Below, in pieces: positions 58,757 to 64,000 of a stretch of DNA of 64,000 nt; within the stretch, counting starts at the first letter, position 1, and each line of letters begins with the position of its first letter. The position numbers were made by a program, and so were the translations under genes. The notes under the pieces are model-generated. The model was given only the letters and a program-made list of their open reading frames with translations, ran no database searches and was not told the DNA's origin. The stretch is from NCBI RefSeq assembly GCF_000497245.1, contig NZ_AWTC01000002.1:124001-188000 (forward strand), in the 5' to 3' direction. The DNA comes from Sporolactobacillus laevolacticus DSM 442. Its GTDB lineage: Bacteria > Bacillota > Bacilli > Bacillales > Sporolactobacillaceae.

Positions 58757-59317
58757 TTAAACATGAGGAATGTCTTTTCTCGCTTGATCCACCACTTTCA
58801 GCACATCGAGCAATGATTCATAATTTCGTTTGACACCGTCATAGTCTTTTTGCAGTTTCTGATAAGCTTCGTCCAGAAGCTTATTTTCAATTCGCAAGCT
58901 TTTCAGTTGTTCGTTAATTTGCCTGGTCTCCTGAGATTCGGATCGACTTTTTAGCTGATTCAAAAAAAGAATCATCTGATCAATGATCGGTTCAGCGATG
59001 GTTGACTTGGATCGAGATTCGGGCACGTTGAGCTTCTGAGTAAATTCTTTGTCAGGCTCTCTCTGACCTATTGCTTTCTTCTTTTCTCTTTTATTTTCTT
59101 TGCGGATTACCTTTGCTTCTTTCAACTCTTTCTCATACGTTTTACGGACAGCAGAATTCCAGCGAAAACCACATGCCGCCGGAGTACGGGAAAGTAAGCC
59201 TCCCGCTTCAGCAAAGCCCGCCAATTGTGTGCTTCCTCCCCTGATATGGCGAAGAATCGTGTCCGCGAGTGTCACGTCTTCAGCGTGTGTCCACGCATCT
59301 TGTCTTATTGACGGCAT
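58757..59317 (-). CDS. RsfA/GerR-family sporulation transcription regulator (YlbO-like)
   Basis: 186 residues. An N-terminal Myb/SANT-like DNA-binding domain (MPSIRQDAWTHAEDVTLADTIL in parts: RQDAWTHAED; GFRWNSAVRKTYEKEL) precedes a basic linker and a C-terminal coiled coil (about 115-170). This is the RsfA family of mother-cell or forespore regulators; B. subtilis ylbO (gerR), also near rpmF, is the syntenic member. SD is AGAGGGAAG. Assignment to GerR rather than RsfA rests on position. Confidence 0.85.
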   Translation of the reverse strand: MPSIRQDAWTHAEDVTLADTILRHIRGGSTQLAGFAEAGGLLSRTPAACGFRWNSAVRKTYEKELKEAKVIRKENKREKKKAIGQREPDKEFTQKLNVPESRSKSTIAEPIIDQMILFLNQLKSRSESQETRQINEQLKSLRIENKLLDEAYQKLQKDYDGVKRNYESLLDVLKVVDQARKDIPHV

Positions 59318-59435
59318 CTTCTTCCCTCTTTTCTCTCAAATCCATATTTGAGCATTGCTCTTGTTTTATACTTTATGCAGTTGATAGGATCGGTAGAAGA
59401 GGTCGTGCTTTTTTCTTTCAGAGGATGTGGAAAAA

Positions 59436-59462
59436 CAAAAAAAGAGAAGCCATTGGCTTCTC
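59436..59462 (-). terminator. Terminator after rpmF
   Basis: GAGAAGCC / GGCTTCTC with a three-base loop (59444-59462) and seven T on the minus strand. Confidence 0.92.
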
Positions 59463-59476
59463 AAAAGATTCATGCA

Positions 59477-59650
59477 TTATTTTTCAACAACTTCTTCACC
59501 TTTGTATGAGCCACATGATGGGCACACCCGGTGAGCTAATTTATATTCACCACAGTTGTCACATTTCACCATACCTGGAACGGCCAGCTTAAAATGTGTA
59601 CGCCGCTTATTTTTGCGAGTAGTTGACGTTCTTCTTTTAGGTACTGCCAC
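59477..59650 (-). CDS. rpmF: 50S ribosomal protein L32
   Basis: 57 residues. [20 protein letters not shown] is split here as [15 protein letters not shown] and the zinc ribbon CDNCG ... CPSCG; the four Cys are intact, so this is the zinc-binding form. The GTG start follows GAGGAGGTG; seven upstream codons in frame are SD and leader. It pairs with yceD, a widely conserved order. Confidence 0.95.
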   Translation of the reverse strand: MAVPKRRTSTTRKNKRRTHFKLAVPGMVKCDNCGEYKLAHRVCPSCGSYKGEEVVEK

Positions 59651-59674
59651 GGTTGACACCTCCTCGGACAATAG

Positions 59675-60190
59675 TTAATCGTCAAAAAACTTTTTCAGTT
59701 TTTCTAACCTTGGATCAATCTGCTGCTTCGACGTTTCCTCATTGACAAGTGTCCAGCCATTTCCGGAAAGATGTGACTCGGCACGAGCTTTTTCACTGAC
59801 AACACGCATTGGCTTTTCAACCAATATAGCTTCAACAAGATAAGGGATCAGGTCGATCTGCTCGTCCTCAACACGATGAACGAAATCTCCCTCTATCTCG
59901 TTCTCATTTCCCGCCGACAGCAAAAATGTCTCTGCGGTATTGATCTGAAAGGGATAATCGACATCCTCCAAAGTTACAGCGCACGGCAACACAATCTTAC
60001 CGGCCAACTGTAAATGAAAAGTAAGCGATCGTTTTGAAAATTCCACGACACCCTTAACATCAACAGGTGCTACACTTCGTATTTCAGGATCCGCGCGAAA
60101 CAATTCCAGAGGCAATACAACTTCTTCGTGAAAACTCATACCCTCCTCCCTGAACTGCATCAATTCAGGAACGGACCATGATAAAGACAT
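59675..60190 (-). CDS. yceD: DUF177/YceD-family protein
   Basis: 171 residues, the DUF177 family that almost always precedes rpmF and is linked to large-subunit or 23S rRNA accumulation in other organisms. Recognisable motifs are VKGVVEFSKRSLTFHLQLAG (in part), ALPC-like LPCAVTLEDVDYPF, and the C-terminal DPRLEKLKKFFDD. Start follows GAGGTGG. A consensus sigma-A promoter lies just upstream. Confidence 0.92.
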   Translation of the reverse strand: MSLSWSVPELMQFREEGMSFHEEVVLPLELFRADPEIRSVAPVDVKGVVEFSKRSLTFHLQLAGKIVLPCAVTLEDVDYPFQINTAETFLLSAGNENEIEGDFVHRVEDEQIDLIPYLVEAILVEKPMRVVSEKARAESHLSGNGWTLVNEETSKQQIDPRLEKLKKFFDD

Positions 60191-60218
60191 ACTGAACCAC
60201 CTCTAGACAACAAATGTT

Positions 60219-60247
60219 ATTATAAGCCCCGCCAATCGGAATGTCAA
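60219..60247 (-). promoter_or_regulatory. Consensus sigma-A promoter of yceD-rpmF
   Basis: TTGACA (60242-60247) and TATAAT (60219-60224) on the minus strand, exactly 17 bases apart: a full match to consensus. The rest of the yceD-tmcAL gap (60248-60372) is AT-rich; a TATGAT near 60322 could serve tmcAL but lacks a good -35. Confidence 0.9.
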
Positions 60248-60372
60248 TCCGCCGCGTTGGCTACATTTAAAGATTATCACAGCTGACAAACTGTTGGCAA
60301 TTTCTCTTTCTTTCGAAGAATATGATAAAATGAATGCGTTCATGATTTCGATTTCAAAAGGATGAAGCTCTA

Positions 60373-61626
60373 ATGATTATTTCCGGAATTGTCGCTGAAT
60401 ATAACCCATTCCATAATGGACACCTCTACCAATTGAACGTTCTGCGTGAAACCGTGCATCCAGACGTGGTTATTGCGGTCATGAGCGGCGACTTTCTGCA
60501 GCGAGGCGAGCCCGCCATCGTTTCTAAATGGACACGAACGCAAATGGCATTGCAGTCTGGTATCGATCTCGTTGTAGAACTTCCTTATGTATTTGCGGTC
60601 GGCAAAGCAGATGTCTTTGCACGAGGAGCGATTGCCATACTTGATCAGCTTGGTGTTAATCAACTCTTTTTCAGTAGTGAATCCGGGCGAATCGAACCTT
60701 TTCTAAATACATTAACCCTTATCCACGATCATCAGGACTCATACGATGATCAGCTCAAAGCAGCACTTGATAAAGGGATAAGCTATCCAAACGCGCATGC
60801 AGCGGCATACAGACATGTCGCTCAGGAATATAAACAAGATTTGGTCGATCTCTCCCAGCCGAACAACAGCCTGGGTTTCCATTATATTAAAGCCATTTGG
60901 CAGCGGAAAAGCACTATAGTACCAATGACTGTGCAGCGTAAAGAAGCCGGACATAACGATTATAACTTTGAAACACACACTTCTATTGCAAGCGCTTCGA
61001 GCATAAGGCTGCATCTGTTACAAAATGGATCTCTAAGTGCAATTCAAAACAAAATTCCAGCCCACGTACTGGATACAATGAAAAAATCACAGGATAACAA
61101 CCTCTTTGGAGATTGGGAACGTTTTTTCCCATTTCTGAAATATAAATTACTTTCTTCAAAACGAGAACGGCTGGAACAAATTTACGAAATGGAAGAAGGC
61201 ATTGAATCTCGACTGATTGCCTGTATACGGAAGGCACAGACTTTCCAAGAGTTTATCTCAGCAGTTAAAACAAAGCGCTATACTTGGGCTAGGCTGCAGC
61301 GCCTCTCTGCGCATATTCTGACAGATACTTTAAAAGATGACGCAAAGATGCTAGCCGCATATGGTGAACCGGATTATGTCCGCCTACTAGGTATGAGTCA
61401 AAAAGGCCAAGCATACCTTTCTCAAATTCGCAAGAAAACATCGATCCCGTTGATTTCAAAAATAAGGACACACCGTTCAACGTTACTTGATCAAGATATT
61501 AAAGCTGCACAGCTCTATGATTACCTAACCGGACGCGATCAGCGTGTGGATGCATTCACGGAAACCAGCCACCCTCCTGTACGCTATGATGAATCAAAAA
61601 GACGCTTTATCGGAGAATCATGGTGA
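60373..61626 (+). CDS. tmcAL: tRNA(Met) cytidine acetate ligase TmcAL (YlbM)
   Basis: 417 residues. It makes N4-acetylcytidine at the wobble base of elongator tRNA-Met using acetate and ATP. The nucleotidyltransferase signature GIVAEYNPFHNGHLYQL (HxGH, residues about 15-18), MSGDFLQRGEPA and SNALG-equivalent PNNSLGFHYIKA are visible. The + strand orientation differs from most of the window. A bidirectional terminator overlaps its stop codon. Confidence 0.95.
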   Translation: MIISGIVAEYNPFHNGHLYQLNVLRETVHPDVVIAVMSGDFLQRGEPAIVSKWTRTQMALQSGIDLVVELPYVFAVGKADVFARGAIAILDQLGVNQLFFSSESGRIEPFLNTLTLIHDHQDSYDDQLKAALDKGISYPNAHAAAYRHVAQEYKQDLVDLSQPNNSLGFHYIKAIWQRKSTIVPMTVQRKEAGHNDYNFETHTSIASASSIRLHLLQNGSLSAIQNKIPAHVLDTMKKSQDNNLFGDWERFFPFLKYKLLSSKRERLEQIYEMEEGIESRLIACIRKAQTFQEFISAVKTKRYTWARLQRLSAHILTDTLKDDAKMLAAYGEPDYVRLLGMSQKGQAYLSQIRKKTSIPLISKIRTHRSTLLDQDIKAAQLYDYLTGRDQRVDAFTETSHPPVRYDESKRRFIGESW

Positions 61627-61655
61627 TTATCCGAAAGCGTCTTTTTCTTTTTTTT
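61594..61655. terminator. Bidirectional terminator between tmcAL and ylbL, overlapping the tmcAL stop
   Basis: GACGCTTT(A)TCGGA (61601-61614) pairs with TCCGAAAGCGTC (61630-61641), with AAAAA before and TTTTTCTTTTT after. It works for both converging genes. The tmcAL codons for the last residues and the TGA are inside the stem-loop. Confidence 0.85.
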
Positions 61656-61664
61656 AAATGCTTT

Positions 61665-62681
61665 TCAATGCTTCAGATAGTTCACTGCATCGCTGAACGT
61701 ATTGACAGGTACGATCTTCATCTTTGTCCCTATTTCTTTTGCTGTTTTCTTCGCTGTCTGATATTCATGATCTGCGACCGGCGCGAAAAAAATATCAGTT
61801 CCAGATTTGCTTGCGCCGACAACCTTTTCAGAAATTCCACCGATCGGTCCAACGTCACCGTTCAATGCAATGGTCCCCGTTCCTGCAATATCTCTTCCTC
61901 GCGAAAAATTTTGTTTCGTAAGCTGATCATATATTTCCAGTGTCATCATCAGACCTGCCGAAGGGCCACCGATATTTTGTATATTAAATTTCACCGGAGG
62001 TGTAACTTCCGCTTTAACGTGGTTGTCTTGATAGATGCCGATACCCCAGCCCCTGCCCGTACCGGCGTAAGCTTTTGGAAAAGCTGCGGCTTGAACAGTT
62101 ACCTTTTTGACCTGATTGTTACGGTCAATGGTTAGTTGAAAGCGATCACCAATCTTTTTTTGCTTGATCAAACGGTCCATATCTTCCATTGTTGTCACCT
62201 TATGGTTATCCATTCCAATGATCAAATCGCCAACCTTCAACACTTTGGCATTAGGCATCGATCGCATAACGCCAATAATGAGCACACCTTCTTCAAGCAA
62301 TTTCGGTTTTTTCCCTGCTGCTCTATAAGCAACATAAGCAGCCGACTGTTGAGCGCTGCTCATATAATTTTCCTGGCGCAGATTATAATCCTGTTCATTT
62401 TCATCCGGCATTTTCACCTGATTTTCCTTAACCAGTGTTGTATACTTGTTGCCATCGTATTTCGCCAATAAATATTGGTAAATATTAGCCTGACCCAAAT
62501 ATATGTACACAAGCCTGTACGCTCCATCAATCTGATAAGCATTCTTGACCTTAATCATCCCAGACATGGATTCCGCCTTGCCCGGACGCTGCACATAGTA
62601 GGGTGTTTTGTAAAAGTTTAATGCAATCAATAGAATGGCGACAATAATAAGTGCCCATTTGATGAATTTTCGTTTCTGCAC
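61665..62681 (-). CDS. ylbL: PDZ / Lon-type membrane serine protease YlbL
   Basis: 338 residues. One N-terminal membrane helix (about 8-25), a PDZ domain (about 125-195, with VLKVGDLIIGMDNHKV), then a Lon S16 proteolytic domain: catalytic Ser in GGPSAGLMMTLE and Lys in GISEKVVGASKSG. The family is membrane-anchored and implicated in division control and DNA damage checkpoint recovery in B. subtilis. GTG start after AAGGGGTGAG. It converges with tmcAL and is divergent from ylbJ. Confidence 0.93.
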   Translation of the reverse strand: MQKRKFIKWALIIVAILLIALNFYKTPYYVQRPGKAESMSGMIKVKNAYQIDGAYRLVYIYLGQANIYQYLLAKYDGNKYTTLVKENQVKMPDENEQDYNLRQENYMSSAQQSAAYVAYRAAGKKPKLLEEGVLIIGVMRSMPNAKVLKVGDLIIGMDNHKVTTMEDMDRLIKQKKIGDRFQLTIDRNNQVKKVTVQAAAFPKAYAGTGRGWGIGIYQDNHVKAEVTPPVKFNIQNIGGPSAGLMMTLEIYDQLTKQNFSRGRDIAGTGTIALNGDVGPIGGISEKVVGASKSGTDIFFAPVADHEYQTAKKTAKEIGTKMKIVPVNTFSDAVNYLKH

Positions 62682-62918
62682 CTTGACTCACCCCTTATGC
62701 TTGTTTCTCGCTGAAGACAGTCGATATAGAGAACATTTCATAATATTCGAAGATCGCAGTATAAGTTGCCGCACTTTTTTTACACCATTTTTGATTATAT
62801 GTAATCGGCTATTTTTTATTTCAGACAACGGTTGGTCTATATTCAGTCTCTACTCCGTATAGTGAAAGTAGTGGACAGGTCTTTTCAATTGTCCGAAAAA
62901 TGCAGGTGAGGATAATAC

Positions 62919-64000
62919 ATGAATCGATCAAAAATTTTTACCTATTTTTTAGCGGCCGGGTCGGTCGCAACAGCATTTCTTATGGTGCGATATCCGAATG
63001 TTGCCATACAAGGCTCCATAACGGGATTGGATATTTGGTGGGATAAGGTTTTTCCTGCCTTGTTTCCCTTTTTTGTCCTTGCAGAGTTAATGATTGGCTT
63101 TGGTGTCGTAAATTTTGCAGGTATCCTTATGGAGCCGGTTATGCGGCCGATTTTTCGTCTGCCCGGTATCGGCGGTTTTGTTTTTATGATGGGCCTTGTT
63201 TCCGGTTTTCCAGCAGGGGCGCGGATAACTGCTCAACTCTACAAAGAAAAAAAGTTAAGTAAATCCGAAGCTGAGCGTCTCGCCAGTTTTACTAACTTCA
63301 GCAACCCGCTTTTTCTTTTTAGTGTTACCGCCGTAGAGTTTTTCGGACAGGCTTCACTTGGCATTCTGTTCGCACTTGCGCACTACATCGGTAATATTTG
63401 TGTTGGGCTGGTGATGCGCTTTTATGGTACACATGAAGATCAACAGAGATCGGCTTTTTCGCATCGCCTTTTAACCCATGCATTAGAAAACATGCATCAA
63501 GAACGAATCGCCCATAAAGTGCCTTTTGGGAAGAAATTAGGCGATGCTGTTATCGCATCCGTAAATACACTGCTGGCTATTGGCGGGTATATCGCATTAT
63601 TCTCCATGCTCTATCAATTACTGCTTCAAATTGGTGCGATCAGTTTATTAAGTGGCGGAATGAGCGCAGCACTGAAGGCAATTGGCTTTACACCCGAGCT
63701 TGGCAGTGCCGTAATTCCTGGACTTTTCGAGTTGACCATCGGTGATCATTCTGTGGCCGAGTCATCAGCACCTTTAATTGAACGTGTTATACTCGTCAGC
63801 GGACTTCTCGGCTTTTGCGGCTTTTCCATCCAGGCTCAAGCGATGAGCATTCTCTCGCAGGCTGGACTCAGTTCAAAACCGTTTCTCATTGGCCGTTTTC
63901 TTCAAATGTTTTTTTCTTCAATAGCCGCATTTTTTCTGTTTCACTTGTTTCAAATGAGCTCGCACTCGGTAACAGAAACCGCTTTTGCTGTAGGCAGCAC
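62919..64000 (+). CDS. ylbJ: Sporulation integral membrane protein YlbJ (3' end outside window)
   Basis: The first 360 codons are open to the window edge; no stop is reached. Multi-pass nucleoside-recognition (Gate) family: ALFPFFVLAELMIGFG, GLVSGFPAGARITAQLY, NFSNPLFLFSV and the repeat-like GLFELTIGDHSVAESSAP. B. subtilis YlbJ is needed for spore cortex formation and is sigma-E dependent. ATG after GGTGAGGA. In the 237-base gap to ylbL a sigma-E-like pair, CTATATT and CGTATAGT about 13 bases apart (near 62837-62863), is weak. Confidence 0.92.
   Translation, partial: MNRSKIFTYFLAAGSVATAFLMVRYPNVAIQGSITGLDIWWDKVFPALFPFFVLAELMIGFGVVNFAGILMEPVMRPIFRLPGIGGFVFMMGLVSGFPAGARITAQLYKEKKLSKSEAERLASFTNFSNPLFLFSVTAVEFFGQASLGILFALAHYIGNICVGLVMRFYGTHEDQQRSAFSHRLLTHALENMHQERIAHKVPFGKKLGDAVIASVNTLLAIGGYIALFSMLYQLLLQIGAISLLSGGMSAALKAIGFTPELGSAVIPGLFELTIGDHSVAESSAPLIERVILVSGLLGFCGFSIQAQAMSILSQAGLSSKPFLIGRFLQMFFSSIAAFFLFHLFQMSSHSVTETAFAVGS

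Overview
The window is a block of core chromosome from an endospore-forming member of the Bacillales. It carries sigE, sigG, spoIIGA, spoVE, spoVD, ylmC, rsfA/gerR-like and ylbJ, a meso-DAP-type MurE, PyrR attenuators and a T-box. Gene order follows the Bacillus subtilis ylb-mra-mur-fts-ylm-pyr-ylo region, inverted relative to the + strand. Several locus members are missing, which points to a relative of Bacillus rather than Bacillus itself; Sporolactobacillaceae is my guess, from general impression only. There is no rRNA, tRNA, CRISPR array, prophage or transposase. TTG and GTG starts behind strong Shine-Dalgarno (SD) sequences are common, so several starts below are set from RBS position and family length.

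Layout. 1-14.2 kb (-): rqcH, yicC, gmk, rpoZ, coaBC, priA, fmt, rsmB, prpC, prkC, rsgA, thiN, with a sigma-E-like promoter and RBS at the left edge for a gene just outside (probably spoVM). 14.2-19.7 kb: accessory segment with a VanRS-like two-component system (-), a divergent HAAS/RDD membrane protein plus PadR regulator (+) behind a 46-bp palindromic operator-promoter, and a pair of small membrane-protein genes (-). 19.7-29.1 kb (-): pyrR-pyrB-carA-carB-pyrK-pyrD-pyrF-pyrE with two PyrR attenuators and a consensus-like promoter. 29.1-38.6 kb (-): ylmC, pgeF, ylmE, sepF, ylmG, ylmH, divIVA, ileS (T-box), a DksA/TraR-like gene, lspA, rluD-like. 38.7-41.4 kb: spoIIGA-sigE-sigG. 41.7-58.3 kb (-): the division and wall cluster mraZ, rsmH, ftsL, pbpB, spoVD, murE, murF, mraY, murD, spoVE, divIB, ftsA, ftsZ. 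58.5-64 kb: rsfA-like, rpmF, yceD (-), tmcAL (+), ylbL (-) and the start of ylbJ (+).

How the genes fit together. The mra-fts block makes lipid II precursors and builds the septum; sepF, ylmG and divIVA help place and anchor it. PrkC/PrpC form the PASTA kinase/phosphatase pair that senses wall precursors. SpoIIGA processes pro-sigma-E and sigG follows. The pyr operon performs UMP synthesis, except that pyrC is not in it.

Locus members absent from their usual places: def (between priA and fmt), remA (between yicC and gmk), rpe (between rsgA and thiN), pyrC and pyrP, murG and murB, and bshC. The most novel-looking items are the 14-19.7 kb segment with its palindromic operator, a 36-codon ORF overlapping the ftsA start, a 45-residue single-pass membrane protein, and two repeats ending in TGTTCGAA, one of them in the place of def.
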